The notes: generated by a model not told the origin, from the letters alone. A stretch of 64,000 nucleotides of DNA from DASQYE01 sp036389675 (GCA_036389675.1 DASVWI010000019.1:62001-126000), one strand, 5' to 3'. Counted from the first letter of the stretch, positions 34,903 to 44,448 are shown. A program made the numbers and translations.

Positions 34903-35124
34903 ATGGGCGAACTCGGCGATCCAAGATGGGCCGTGGTCAGCGAGCGGGGCTGCGAAGCCTCCGGTCTCAAGCACGCGGAGGCCGTCGAGTTGATGCACCG
35001 TCTCGTCAGCCGGAAAGTTCACGGAACCTGCGTCGTCACCAATGATGCCGCGCGTCATCTCTCGCCCGTCAAACCTGTAGAGGCGACAGCGACAGCGCCG
35101 GTCGAAACTCACACCAAAGCATAA
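34903..35124 (+). CDS. Small hypothetical protein downstream of egtB
   Basis: A protein of about 73 residues (MGELGDPRWAVVSERGCEAS) with a helix-rich middle AEAVELMHRLVSRKVHG and a Thr/Ala-rich tail. The start is uncertain: ATG 34903 has a GAGGG close upstream, ATG 34882 is in frame. A single Cys in SERGCEAS and another in HGTCVVTND are the only notable residues. No family recognised. It lies 100 bases after egtB on the same strand and is convergent with the nuclease gene. Confidence 0.5.
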   Translation: MGELGDPRWAVVSERGCEASGLKHAEAVELMHRLVSRKVHGTCVVTNDAARHLSPVKPVEATATAPVETHTKA

Positions 35125-35148
35125 GCGGAAACTCTGGGCCGATAACGC

Positions 35149-35898
35149 TCAAACGCTCTCCGAACGGGAGCGCAGGCGAAAGTCTGCCACCAGCGGGAGA
35201 TGGTCTGAAGCGACGAGCGCCGTGCGGCTTCTGTGAAGCGCGAGGCGCTCAAGCTCCAGCGACGGGTCGTAATAGATGTGATCCAGATGCAGGAAGGGAA
35301 GCATCCCGGGGTAGGTTCTGGCACGGCGCAGGTGGTGGCGTATGTCTGCGCTCTCCATATGCGCGGCCAGAAGTTGCGAGGCAAGGCCGTGCGTCCACTC
35401 GTTGAAATCTCCGAGAACGATGCGCGCGCCCTCAAGCGAAGGGTTTGCGATGATGCGCCCGCCGACAAGCTCGCGCGCCTGATGACGGCGCTCAAAAAAG
35501 GCCGTGCCCAGATGAACGTTGAAGATGTGAACTAAAGCGGATTGGCCGAGGCGTGCGTCGGCGCGCAGGCAACCGCGCGGCTCTCGCCCTCGCCATGTGA
35601 TGTCATAGTTCTCAAGGCGCGTCAGGGGCAGGCGGCTGAGAATGACATTCCCGTAAGCTCCGCCCTCAAGCCTGCGGTTCTCGCCCACGTGGTAGGAGAG
35701 GCCCAGCTCTTCGGCGATAAAGCGCGCCTGATCTCGCTCGGGCTGCGAGCCCTCAATGCTCAAAACCTCCTGAAGCGCAATCAAGTCTGCTTTCGTTTCC
35801 CTGAGCACCGCCGCGATGCGCGCGGGCCGCACACGACGATCAAGCCCGCGACACTTGTGGACGTTATAGGTGACGACGCGAAACGAATGGGCTTCCAT
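35149..35898 (-). CDS. Endonuclease/exonuclease/phosphatase family protein (YbhP-like)
   Basis: A 249-residue EEP-fold protein: VVTYNVHKCRGLD (Asn), LIALQEV (metal Glu), FNVHLG (His), VLGDFNEW (Asp, Asn), and SDHLPLVADF (Asp-His catalytic pair). These make a complete EEP active site; substrates in the family range from DNA to phosphoinositides. ATG 35898 is used; the upstream spacer is a repeat and offers no Shine-Dalgarno. The gene follows the PLD-type synthase gene on the same strand, the same pairing as ybhP with clsB in E. coli, which supports a phospholipid-related role. Confidence 0.85.
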   Translation of the reverse strand: MEAHSFRVVTYNVHKCRGLDRRVRPARIAAVLRETKADLIALQEVLSIEGSQPERDQARFIAEELGLSYHVGENRRLEGGAYGNVILSRLPLTRLENYDITWRGREPRGCLRADARLGQSALVHIFNVHLGTAFFERRHQARELVGGRIIANPSLEGARIVLGDFNEWTHGLASQLLAAHMESADIRHHLRRARTYPGMLPFLHLDHIYYDPSLELERLALHRSRTALVASDHLPLVADFRLRSRSESV

Positions 35899-35906
35899 CA
35901 AAGCAA

Positions 35907-35982
35907 AATTAAAAGGGATGGACAGAGATTCTCAGGATGAAAAACATTAATGGCTGACCATCTCTGTCCATCCCTTTTAATT
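35907..35982. repeat. ATTAACAGGG-family palindromic element, copy 4
   Basis: AAATTAAAAGGGATGGACAG on the left matches CTGTCCATCCCTTTTAATT on the right almost perfectly over 19 bp; core as in copy 3. It fills the spacer between the PLD synthase stop and the YbhP-like start, taking the place of a ribosome binding site. Confidence 0.85.
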
Positions 35983-35995
35983 CTTTCCTGTCCTT

Positions 35996-37279
35996 TCATT
36001 GTTGTCTTTCCAGAAGCCAGCCGAACCACTCGTATACGCGCTCGAATATTGAGCGCCGACGCCATTCATCGTATGAGACGGCGCGGCTCGCCTCAAGGTC
36101 GCGGGCGAAATCTTCGCTGAGGCGCGCGGCGAGCGCGGCGTCCTCCGCCGCCAGATTGACCTCGTCGTTGAGGCCGAACGAGCGATTGTCGAAATTCGTC
36201 GAGCCGACCACGCACCACAGCCCGTCGATAACCATCGTCTTGGCGTGAATCATCGCCGCCTCATACTCGTAGATTTCCGCCCCGGCCCTGAGCAGGTCGC
36301 CGAAGAGACGGCGGCTCGAACGTCGCGTCAAAAGATGATCGCTGTGCGCGCCGGGCACGATGATCTTGACCTCAACGTTGCGCTCGCGTACGGCGCGAAC
36401 CAGCTCGTGACGCGCGCTGCGGTCGGGCAAAAAGTAGGGCGTCGTGATAAGGATGCTTTTCTGCGCCGAGGCGAGCAGTGTTTGAAAGAGTATGCGTGCC
36501 CGCGTGGACATGCCCGTGGTCGGCGAGCTGTCGATGATGAGCGCGGCGGTCTCGCCCTTTCCTTCTTTCTGCGCGGGGAAAAATTTGATGTCGGTGAGAA
36601 TCTCGCCGGAGGATTCGAGCCAGTTCTCGACAAACGCCGCTTGCAGACTCGTGACCGCAGGGCCTTCGAGGCGAAACATCGTATCGCGCCAGCGAGGATT
36701 CTTCTCATCTCCTTTTAGCCAGTGATCGGCGAAACCCGCTCCGCCGAGGAAACCCACTTGCCCGTCAACGACGATGATCTCGCGGTGCGTGCGATTGTTG
36801 ATGCGGGCAAGGGTGCGCCACCTGAAACCGTGATACCAGCCGACGCGCCCGCCCGCCGCGCGCAGCTCTTTGAAGTAGCTGTCCCACGAAGCGAAAGAGC
36901 CTATCGCGTCGAGCGTGAGGCGCACTTCAACGCCGGCGCGTGCCCTCTCCGTCAGGGCTTCGATGAACCGGCGCGTGACTTCACCCTTCTGAAAAATGTA
37001 GGCCTCAAGATTAACGCTTGAGCGCGCCGCGCGGATCGCTTCCAGCTCGGCCTCGTAGTAGACCTCGCCGTTCGTGAGCACTTCGATGCGATTGCCGCGG
37101 TTGACCTTCGCGTCCGTGATCGCTTCGAGGATACACAGAAACTCGTCGGACTCTATGGGCTCGGACGGCGGCGTGGAGATTTTGTAATCAAGCCCCGGCT
37201 CGAACAGAGCGATAAACAGCATGAAGCCCTGCACCACGATGGCGATGACGGCGATGACGAGAAAGGCTGTCGAATTCAT
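35996..37279 (-). CDS. Cardiolipin synthase / phospholipase D-like protein with an altered first HKD motif
   Basis: A 427-residue protein. ATG 37279 (MNSTAFLVIAVIAIVVQGF) gives an N-terminal membrane helix, so the longer frame from 37375 is not needed. Two PLD halves follow. The second HKD motif is intact: IHAKTMVIDGLWCVVGSTNFDNRSF. The first reads THREIIVVDGQVGFLGGAGFAD, with Glu where Lys is expected. Such enzymes condense two phospholipids to cardiolipin. The Lys-to-Glu change could lower activity or mark a subgroup with another substrate. The EEP gene is downstream. Confidence 0.85.
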   Translation of the reverse strand: MNSTAFLVIAVIAIVVQGFMLFIALFEPGLDYKISTPPSEPIESDEFLCILEAITDAKVNRGNRIEVLTNGEVYYEAELEAIRAARSSVNLEAYIFQKGEVTRRFIEALTERARAGVEVRLTLDAIGSFASWDSYFKELRAAGGRVGWYHGFRWRTLARINNRTHREIIVVDGQVGFLGGAGFADHWLKGDEKNPRWRDTMFRLEGPAVTSLQAAFVENWLESSGEILTDIKFFPAQKEGKGETAALIIDSSPTTGMSTRARILFQTLLASAQKSILITTPYFLPDRSARHELVRAVRERNVEVKIIVPGAHSDHLLTRRSSRRLFGDLLRAGAEIYEYEAAMIHAKTMVIDGLWCVVGSTNFDNRSFGLNDEVNLAAEDAALAARLSEDFARDLEASRAVSYDEWRRRSIFERVYEWFGWLLERQQ

Positions 37280-37302
37280 AATCCGCCTGATAGACCGTTT
37301 GG

Positions 37303-37395
37303 GATTTTGGATGAACGCTGCGCGGCTCAGAAGTTGGACTCCAAAATCCAAGCCGCGCGGGCACGGCCAATCCAAAATCTAAAATCCGAAATGCT
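37303..37395. repeat. AATCCAAAATC-type intergenic repeat
   Basis: Left GGGATTTTGGATG and right CCAATCCAAAATCTAAAATC form an imperfect palindrome with an inner CCAAAATCC, again short A/T-rich units arranged head to head around a GC-rich core. It fills the gap between the aminopeptidase stop and the PLD gene start. Confidence 0.55.
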
Positions 37396-37396
37396 C

Positions 37397-40042
37397 CTAG
37401 CGCGCGTGTCTGGCCCTGATACGCACGCAGCGTTCGAGATCATCAACGACTTCCAGCACCTTGAGCCGCAGGTCTCGATCAAGGGACTTTTCGGTGTCGA
37501 GAAAAGTTCGCACGGTGGAGAGCGAGCGCTCGCTGCACTGCCCGCCGACGAAGGCCGAGAGCCAGCCGTTGACGAAGAATATCTTGCGCGTCCGTTTTAA
37601 TTTCGGCAGCTCTTTGAGCGCCGGTTCGAGAAAGGGAAGCGTCAAATCCGATTGGTGAATCGTATTGAAGGCGGGGATGCTCGCCTCAATCCAGCTTTCG
37701 GCCAGCTTCGCGTCCGTCCTGTAAGCGTCGAAATACTTTCGCTTGGCGGCCTCATCGGCGCGCGCCGCGCCCGCCGCGTAAGCGTACCGCCGTGCGTCGT
37801 CCGTTTGATCTTCGCGGCTCAGCTTTTCCAGAAGCGCCGCCGCCTCAGCATCTCCGCGAGCCATCAGAGCCGTGACGATGTCGAAGCGGTCGCGCGAGCG
37901 CAGCGTCATGCCCGGAATCGATGCCTCGCCGCTCAGGATTTTTTTGAGGAGGGAGCGCGCGCCTTCCGTCATCGCGATTGATTGAAAGGCGCGGAAGTAG
38001 GTGATGCGAAGCCCAGCGGTCTCGGCATTCATCATGCGATCCATCAACTCCTGCTCAAGAGAGGCAGCCACCTCGTGGCGCTGCGCGTCCGACAGGTAAT
38101 AGTTGAATGCCGTTCGCACACGGCCCAGAATGCTCTGGACTGTCACTTCGTCGCGCTCTTCGCCAATGCGCCTCGTAGCCAGATCGATGTAAGCGGCGGG
38201 CACAAGCTCTGCTTCGCGCACGCTGTCCCAGAGCGAGCCCCAGAGCAGCGCGCGCAGGAAATCATCACGCACCGTCCCGAGACTTTTAAGGACGGTCGCC
38301 CTGCTTTTCTCGTCGAGCAGGAACAGCCCGTAGCCGTAGTCCTCATAATTGGCGAAGACGTAATCGGGTTTGCGCGCGCCCGCCGCTTCCGTGACCTTTG
38401 TTTCGCCCGCGCCTTTCATCGTCACGGTCAGGATTTTGGGCGGCCCATCGGCGTAGGCGAGCAGGACTCGGACGCGCATGGGCCATGAGCCGCCCTCGCC
38501 CAGCACGTCCGTCTGTTCGAGCGTGAGGCTGCCGACGTGCCCCTTTTGATCTTCGTTGAGGCGCACGCGTATGAGGGGCATGCCGCGACGCGTCACCCAT
38601 GCCCCGGCCCAAGCGTCCAGCTTCATACTGGAAGTCCGCTCAAAGTCTCTGACCAGATCGGCCCATTCGGCATTGTTGTAAGCATGCTCTTTGAGAAACA
38701 TCCCTATGGCCGCCTGAAATTTATCTGGGCCGAGGAAGAATTCCGCCTGCCGGAGTATCGAGGGCGCTTTCCGATAGACGATATTGCCGTAGGCGGATTT
38801 CGCCGCCGAGAGGTTGGGGATTTCCTGAAAGATCGGCGTCGTCCCCCTGGTCGCGTCCGTCAAATAGGCGAGCGGCTTCGTTCGCTGGTAAAAGAATTTC
38901 CAGGCGTCATACTGCGGCATGACCGCTTCGATGGCCTTGTGGGCCATGAACTCCGCGAAGCCCTCCTTGAGCCATAGATCATCGAACCAGCGCATCGTGA
39001 CCAGATCGCCGAACCACTGGTGGGCGGCCTCGTGAAACATGATGTCGGCGCGCGCCAGATAGTCGCTGGCCGTCGGGTCTGAGGGAAAGAGTATGCTTTC
39101 CTCGCGCAGGAAGGTCGCGCCCGCGTGCTCCATCCCGCGATAGGCGAACTCAGGGATGATGACAAGGTCATACTTGGGGAAAGGGAATTTATGATCGAAG
39201 TATTTCGCCAGATAGGCCAGCCCTTCGCGGTTCAGGCGAAAGACTTCATCGATCTCCTTGCGCGCCCGCTCGGCCTTCGACTTGCGAACGAACAAGCGCA
39301 TGGGCACGGTCGCCGCGCCGTCTTTAAACTCCGTGAACGGCCCCAGCGCGAAGGCGAAAAGATACGTGCTGATGGGCTCGGTCGCGCGAAAATTCCAGAG
39401 GCTGTTCGCGCCGTTACGCGTCACGGTCTCCGCATCCGTGTTCGAGATGACAGTCCAGTCCGTCGGCGTAGCCATGCTTAATTGAAAGCGCGCCTTCAAA
39501 TCCGGCTGGTCGAAACAGGGGAAAGCCGTGCTCGCGTCCGAGGGGACGAAGAGCGTATAGACGTATTCGGAATTGTCTTCACGATCAAGGTAACGCGTCA
39601 CGGCGCTGCCGGAGGTGGCAATCGGCGACTCGAAACGAAAGCTCAGGACGTTTTCGCCTTTGACCATGTACGTGCCCGGAATAACCAGATGATCGTTGAG
39701 CTGTCGCGCATCCTTTACCTCGTGCCCGTTAGCTTTGATCTCCCACACGCGTGTTTGCGGCTGCCCCTCTTTGGCCGCCGACACACGCCAGTCGAGCACC
39801 ACGTCGAGCGCCGCTTCATCGAGCGTCAGGCGAACTTCCTCTTCACCCTTCAACATCGCATCACCCGGGAAAACCGAGAGCCGCAAGCTGTAACGCACAA
39901 GGCCGTAATGCGCCGCGCGCCAGCGGGCCAGCTCGTGCCCGACACCCAGCTCAAGCTCAGGCTTCGTGCCCCGTTGCGCGCCGTAAAGCACGCCGCCTGT
40001 CAGCATCGCCAGCATGATAGTGAAGATTATACGCACGAACAT
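37397..40042 (-). CDS. M1-family metallopeptidase (aminopeptidase N-like)
   Basis: An 881-residue exported peptidase. ATG 40042 is supported by GGGAGAAG five bases upstream and begins a signal peptide (FVRIIFTIMLAMLTGGVL). The zinc site is HEAAHQWFGD at residues 337-346, with the third ligand Glu in LKEGFAEFMAH. The exopeptidase motif GxMEN reads RGMEHAGAT (about 305), a His in place of Asn. An ERAP1-like helical C-terminal half follows. It removes N-terminal residues from peptides outside the cytoplasm. Transcribed after the quinone oxidoreductase gene (43-base gap). Confidence 0.9.
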   Translation of the reverse strand: MFVRIIFTIMLAMLTGGVLYGAQRGTKPELELGVGHELARWRAAHYGLVRYSLRLSVFPGDAMLKGEEEVRLTLDEAALDVVLDWRVSAAKEGQPQTRVWEIKANGHEVKDARQLNDHLVIPGTYMVKGENVLSFRFESPIATSGSAVTRYLDREDNSEYVYTLFVPSDASTAFPCFDQPDLKARFQLSMATPTDWTVISNTDAETVTRNGANSLWNFRATEPISTYLFAFALGPFTEFKDGAATVPMRLFVRKSKAERARKEIDEVFRLNREGLAYLAKYFDHKFPFPKYDLVIIPEFAYRGMEHAGATFLREESILFPSDPTASDYLARADIMFHEAAHQWFGDLVTMRWFDDLWLKEGFAEFMAHKAIEAVMPQYDAWKFFYQRTKPLAYLTDATRGTTPIFQEIPNLSAAKSAYGNIVYRKAPSILRQAEFFLGPDKFQAAIGMFLKEHAYNNAEWADLVRDFERTSSMKLDAWAGAWVTRRGMPLIRVRLNEDQKGHVGSLTLEQTDVLGEGGSWPMRVRVLLAYADGPPKILTVTMKGAGETKVTEAAGARKPDYVFANYEDYGYGLFLLDEKSRATVLKSLGTVRDDFLRALLWGSLWDSVREAELVPAAYIDLATRRIGEERDEVTVQSILGRVRTAFNYYLSDAQRHEVAASLEQELMDRMMNAETAGLRITYFRAFQSIAMTEGARSLLKKILSGEASIPGMTLRSRDRFDIVTALMARGDAEAAALLEKLSREDQTDDARRYAYAAGAARADEAAKRKYFDAYRTDAKLAESWIEASIPAFNTIHQSDLTLPFLEPALKELPKLKRTRKIFFVNGWLSAFVGGQCSERSLSTVRTFLDTEKSLDRDLRLKVLEVVDDLERCVRIRARHAR

Positions 40043-40085
40043 CAATTCTTCTCCCCGCAGTTGATCTGCCTTTTCGGCCACGTCT

Positions 40086-41090
40086 TCAAATCATCAGGAC
40101 AATCTTGCCGAAGCTCGTGTTGGATTCCATATGCTCGTGCGCGGCGCGCACCTCGTCCATGCCGTAAATTTTATCAACCACCGGTCGCAGCATCCCGCGC
40201 TCGAACAGCGGGACGACATGAGCGGCAAAGCGGCGGACGGCCTCCGCCTTTTCTTCCGCGGAGCGAGCGCGCAGGACTGTCCCCATAATTCGCAGGCGCT
40301 TGTGCATGACCGCCCCGAAATTCAGTTGCGCGCTCGCTCCCCCGGTCGTTCCGACCAGCATCAAACGGCCTCTGGGCGCGAGCGCCTCGATGTTGGCAGC
40401 GAGGTACGCGCCGCCGACAAGATCAAGTATGACGTTGACGCCCGCGCCCTTCGTCCACTCGCGCACGGCATCGCTAAAGAGCGAGGGGTTGTCACCGACG
40501 GCCACGCCTTCTTCCAGTCCATACGGGCGCGCCCTTTCCAGTTTTTCGGGCGTGCGCGACGTGCCGTAAGCGTTAGCCCCGGCGGCGCGCGCAAGCTGTA
40601 TGGCGGCAGTGCCGACGCCTGAGCCCGCGGCATGAATCAGGATGCGCTCGCCCATCTCCAGACGGGCCTGCGTAAAGAGTGCGTCATGCGCCGTGATAAA
40701 GACCTCTGGAATCGCAGCCGCTTCCGCCCAGCTCATCTCGGCGGGAATCTCTGCGAGAGAGCTTTGCGGGACGACGATATATTCGGCCTGCGCGCCGCCA
40801 GCCGTAATGCCGAAGACGCGTTGGCCCACGCGCCAGGCCGTCACCAAGCTTCCCGTCTGTTCGACCTCCCCTGCGAACTCAAGGCCGGGAATGTCCTGCA
40901 CCACACCGGGCGGAGCAGGATACCGCCCCATCCGTTGCAGCACATCCGCGCGATTGAGTCCGGCGGCGCGCACTCTCACTCGCACACGGTCGGCAGAAGC
41001 TTCCGCCGCTCTCTCGACCTCGCGCACCTCTAGCGCTTCCAATCCGCCGTGCGACACGATCTTGACGGCGCGCATCAACCCTTCTGCCAT
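40086..41090 (-). CDS. NAD(P)H:quinone oxidoreductase, zinc-free MDR family
   Basis: A 334-residue medium-chain reductase of the QOR/PIG3 type. AGLNRADVLQRMGRYP and PGLEFAGEV are the N-terminal signature; ILIHAAGSGVGTAAIQLARAAGA (about 149-171) is the NADPH-binding fold; DLVGGAYLAANIEAL and GRLMLVGTTGGA follow. No zinc-binding Cys set is present. It reduces quinones or activated enones. GGAGAAGAG lies directly upstream of ATG 41090. The aminopeptidase follows on the same strand. Confidence 0.9.
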   Translation of the reverse strand: MAEGLMRAVKIVSHGGLEALEVREVERAAEASADRVRVRVRAAGLNRADVLQRMGRYPAPPGVVQDIPGLEFAGEVEQTGSLVTAWRVGQRVFGITAGGAQAEYIVVPQSSLAEIPAEMSWAEAAAIPEVFITAHDALFTQARLEMGERILIHAAGSGVGTAAIQLARAAGANAYGTSRTPEKLERARPYGLEEGVAVGDNPSLFSDAVREWTKGAGVNVILDLVGGAYLAANIEALAPRGRLMLVGTTGGASAQLNFGAVMHKRLRIMGTVLRARSAEEKAEAVRRFAAHVVPLFERGMLRPVVDKIYGMDEVRAAHEHMESNTSFGKIVLMI

Positions 41091-41259
41091 ACTCTTCTCC
41101 GTTTCTGCTCGCCTTGATTCGCCTTAAGCTTATCATCAAAGGGCGGAGGCCGCTTAGCCCTTTTCAAGTATGATAGAGTGACCCCAAAGCGAGCATGACG
41201 GGGAAGGCGATGGCCCAAAATCTCTCTTCCCTCTACTTTCTTCGACAAAAGATGCGCGC

Positions 41260-42249
41260 ATGAACGGCCAGACACGAACGCTCATTATTATCAACAACGC
41301 CGCCGCGCGCGCTCGCCGCGCGTGGCCTTCGGTGAAAGCCTTACTCGCGGACAGCGGCATGCTTTTCGATGCTTACGAAACAACGCACGCGGGCGATGCC
41401 ACCACGCGCACGCGGGCCGCGCTGCGTGCCGGGTACAGCGTAATCGCGGCGGTCGGCGGCGACGGAACGCTGAGCGAGACGGCTGCCGGATTTTTTGATG
41501 AGCATGAAGAAAGAGCAGACACGCCCTCTCTGCCGTCGCCGATCAACAGGGATGCAAAGCTGGCGCTGCTCCCGGCTGGGACGGGCGATGATTTCGCGCG
41601 CGGGCTCATTGGCAGGCGCGAGACGGCTCAAAGCTGGGCTCACAGGCTCGTCAGGCATTGTCGTAACGACGGCGCGAGCCCGGCGCGATCAGTTGATGTG
41701 ATCTGCGGGCGGGCGGGCGATGAAGCGCACAGCTTCATCTGCCTCAACGCCGCGACGATAGGGATCGGCGCGGAAGTGGCGTCGCGCGTCGCAGGTCATG
41801 CGGGGCTCGCGCGACGAATGCCGGGCGAAGCTCGTTTCCTGCAGGCGGCGCTGGGCGCGCTTCTGCGCTGGCGCGAGCGGTCGATCACTGTCTCGATAGA
41901 TAATGATGGGCCAACCGTGATCGAAACCACGTCGAACCTGATCGCCGTCAGCAACGGCACGTACGCGGGCGGCGGGATGATGTTCGCGCCGGACGCGCGC
42001 CTAGATGACGGAAGGATGGATGTCGTGCTGGCGGCGGGCGGCCTGACACGCTCCGTCATCCTGCGCGAGCTGCCGCGCATACGACGCGGCGCGCACCTGT
42101 CGAACCCACTGGTCAGAGTCATGCAGGCCAGAAGCGTGCGCGTCGTCACGCCCGAAGACAAACTGCTGGTCGAAGCCGACGGCAACGTTCGCGGCCACAC
42201 CCCCGCCACCTTCCGCATCATGCCCAGCGCTCTACGCGTCATTGTCTAA
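41260..42249 (+). CDS. Diacylglycerol/sphingosine kinase-like lipid kinase
   Basis: A 329-residue DAGK-family protein (YegS/DgkB type). IINNAAARARRAWP opens the fold; IAAVGGDGTLSETAAGF carries the GGDGT nucleotide motif (about residues 66-72); LLPAGTGDDFARGL is the second nucleotide-contact motif; VEADGN near the end completes the active site. It phosphorylates a membrane lipid such as diacylglycerol. The stop codon TAA touches the left end of a GGATGAA element that separates it from the convergent TolC gene. Confidence 0.9.
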   Translation: MNGQTRTLIIINNAAARARRAWPSVKALLADSGMLFDAYETTHAGDATTRTRAALRAGYSVIAAVGGDGTLSETAAGFFDEHEERADTPSLPSPINRDAKLALLPAGTGDDFARGLIGRRETAQSWAHRLVRHCRNDGASPARSVDVICGRAGDEAHSFICLNAATIGIGAEVASRVAGHAGLARRMPGEARFLQAALGALLRWRERSITVSIDNDGPTVIETTSNLIAVSNGTYAGGGMMFAPDARLDDGRMDVVLAAGGLTRSVILRELPRIRRGAHLSNPLVRVMQARSVRVVTPEDKLLVEADGNVRGHTPATFRIMPSALRVIV

Positions 42250-42340
42250 AGGATGAAGGCGGAAGGATGAAGGATGAAGTAAAAGCATTAAAGCCATTAC
42301 AGCATTTCTTTCATCCTTCATCCTTCCGCCTTCATCCTTA
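42249..42340. repeat. GGATGAA-family palindromic intergenic element, copy 4
   Basis: AAGGATGAAGGCGGAAGGAT on the left is mirrored by ATCCTTCCGCCTTCATCCTT on the right, a perfect 20-base match. Its core is the reverse complement of that in copy 1 (AAGTAAAAGCATTAAAG). Both convergent genes' stop codons lie at its two ends, so it alone forms the spacer and can act as a two-way terminator hairpin. Confidence 0.9.
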
Positions 42341-44431
42341 CTTCTCGCGTTCGGCTTTGGCGTCTTCGCGTGATTTGATGGTTTGCACGGCGGCCATGTC
42401 TTCGAGTTCCAGATGCGGCGTCTGTTCGTCGCTGGTGAGACCCTCGATGCCGATTCCGGCGCTGAGGCGGAAACCCTTGCATTCCAGCGCCGAGTCTCTC
42501 AAATCTTCGGAGTCCCTCATCGTCTTATTCTCCCAATCATAGAACGGTCGCCACGGGCCGTTGACACTGAGGCGCTCGGCGATCTCGGCGATAAACTCGT
42601 CCTTGCTCTGCCACTTGCTTGTCATCGGATAGCTGACGCGGATATAGGCCAGATGACCATCCAGAAGTTCGACGGTGATGTTGTTTGCACCCTCAAGGGC
42701 CGAGCCCGCGGGTGATTGGATGCCTCGCAGGTGCATGGTTGAAATGCCCAGATCGTTGGGCGCGGGGATGGGGCTGTTGGGAAAGCGCGCCTGCACTTCA
42801 TCGGTCGTCATGCCCAGCCGGAAGCCGCCGATGACGGGCGCTTGAGAGAGATCAATCGTGCAGGCGGGCGGGCGCGCGCGGCTTAAAACTTCAGTCCCCG
42901 CTGCGCGTGGTTGCAGTAGTTGTTCGGGGTCTGGCTCAAGACGTATGCGTTGCATTTGATAGTCGGCAATCGCCTGATAGTAGGCGGCGCGCGACTCGGC
43001 GGAGGCCGCCTGTGCGTCTATCACTTCGGTGATCTCGGCACGCTTCAATCGATAGCGTGTGAAGATGAGAGTGATGTTCTGCTGCGCCGCTTCCGACGCG
43101 TTGCGCGTCTCGCGGATACGCTCAAGGGCTGCGAGCGCGGCGGCGCGCGTCGTGTAGAACTCCTGCCGTAGTTGTCGAGTGGTGCTTTCGCGCTGCGCGT
43201 CCAACTGCTCAGCGCGCAGGCGCGCCTGCGTCTCGCGGCTCTTGCTCGCGCCGAAGTTGAAGATGGGGATGGTCAGCGTGACGATGGCCGAGCCTCCGGC
43301 GTAGCGTCCGAGCGGGCGAAAGTCCCCGGCGTCGAAACCGCCGTTGATGTTGTAGGAGAGCTGCGGCAGGCGTTCGGCGCGCGCCGCTTTAGCCTCCTGC
43401 AGGGCGGCGCGCTTCTGCGCTTCGAGCAGGCTGAACTCCGGTCGGGCCTTGATCAACTCTTCCGTGTAGCCCATAAAATCGCTGACCGTCGGGACGCTCT
43501 CCGTCAATCGCCTGACGCCGACGAAGGTTTGGAAGTCAACGCCTGTCAAAGACCGCAGGAGATCCATCGCCGCCGCCTCGCCCGCGCGCGCCTGCTCCAA
43601 TTCATCGCGCCGTGTGCGCGCCGCCGAGATGGCGCGAAACAGGTCTGCCTCCTCGCCGTCGCCGCGCGCCTTTAATCCTTCCGTGACCTTCACGAAGCCT
43701 TCGGCGAGGCCCAGCGTCTCGTCCGCGAGGCGACGTTTCTGTCGCGCCAGCGCCAGCGCGTAATAGGCATCAATGGTGGCTAGGACGAGCTCGCGGCGCG
43801 CGACCTGTGCCCCGGCGGAAGCGGCGGCGAGCAGGTGACGGCTGCGGCGCAGCTGGGCGCGCAGGCGGCCCGAGAGGTCAAGCTCGCCGCCGGCGTTGAC
43901 CAGAGCGATGGTCTCGTGAATCGCGCTCGACGAGACGTAGCTGAATGTGAGCGGGTCGCCTTCATTGCGCACGCGCGAAGTCGTCGTGCCGAAGTAGGTC
44001 AGCGGCATGGTCAGTTGCGGAAAGAAGGCGGCGCGGGCCTGTTTGACATCTTCGCGGGCGATGCGCTCCTCATATTGCGACTGGCGATAGGCGGAAGCAT
44101 TAGAGAGAGCCAGCGAGACGGCTTCGTCAAGCGTCAACGTGCGGCGGGAGGTCGTGCGGCTGCCGAACGGGTAATCATAATAGGGCGACGGCTTCTCCTC
44201 AGCGCGCTGCTCTGCCCCGCCCGTCTCTCTCTGCGTGGTTGAAGATGCCGGAGTTGTAGCGTCCTGTTGCTGCGGACGCGGGGCCTGCGGCGGCTGTGTT
44301 TGTCCCGGCCTCGCACCGGGCTGAGGCTGCCTTGTCCCCGTCGGTTGCTGCGCGCCGATCATCATCAACTGTCCCGTCGAGCAGAAGAGCAAACAGAGCG
44401 CACACGCCCTCAAGACAAAATTATTTCGCAA
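42338..44431 (-). CDS. TolC-family outer membrane efflux protein with an extra C-terminal domain
   Basis: A 697-residue protein. TTG 44431 is set by AAGGAGG seven bases upstream. A signal peptide is followed by a Pro/Gln-rich linker (about 28-85), then two OEP repeats (about 95-515) with long coiled-coil helices (ISAARTRRDELEQARAGEAAA; RLRAEQLDAQRESTTRQLRQE). These form the outer-membrane and periplasmic channel of an efflux pump or type I system. From about residue 531, GFRLGMTTDEVQARF to the end is a separate domain related to the protein at 13730. I know no TolC with such a tail. No pump subunits are adjacent. Confidence 0.87.
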   Translation of the reverse strand: MRNNFVLRACALCLLFCSTGQLMMIGAQQPTGTRQPQPGARPGQTQPPQAPRPQQQDATTPASSTTQRETGGAEQRAEEKPSPYYDYPFGSRTTSRRTLTLDEAVSLALSNASAYRQSQYEERIAREDVKQARAAFFPQLTMPLTYFGTTTSRVRNEGDPLTFSYVSSSAIHETIALVNAGGELDLSGRLRAQLRRSRHLLAAASAGAQVARRELVLATIDAYYALALARQKRRLADETLGLAEGFVKVTEGLKARGDGEEADLFRAISAARTRRDELEQARAGEAAAMDLLRSLTGVDFQTFVGVRRLTESVPTVSDFMGYTEELIKARPEFSLLEAQKRAALQEAKAARAERLPQLSYNINGGFDAGDFRPLGRYAGGSAIVTLTIPIFNFGASKSRETQARLRAEQLDAQRESTTRQLRQEFYTTRAAALAALERIRETRNASEAAQQNITLIFTRYRLKRAEITEVIDAQAASAESRAAYYQAIADYQMQRIRLEPDPEQLLQPRAAGTEVLSRARPPACTIDLSQAPVIGGFRLGMTTDEVQARFPNSPIPAPNDLGISTMHLRGIQSPAGSALEGANNITVELLDGHLAYIRVSYPMTSKWQSKDEFIAEIAERLSVNGPWRPFYDWENKTMRDSEDLRDSALECKGFRLSAGIGIEGLTSDEQTPHLELEDMAAVQTIKSREDAKAEREK

Positions 44432-44448
44432 GGGGAAACCTCCTTAAG

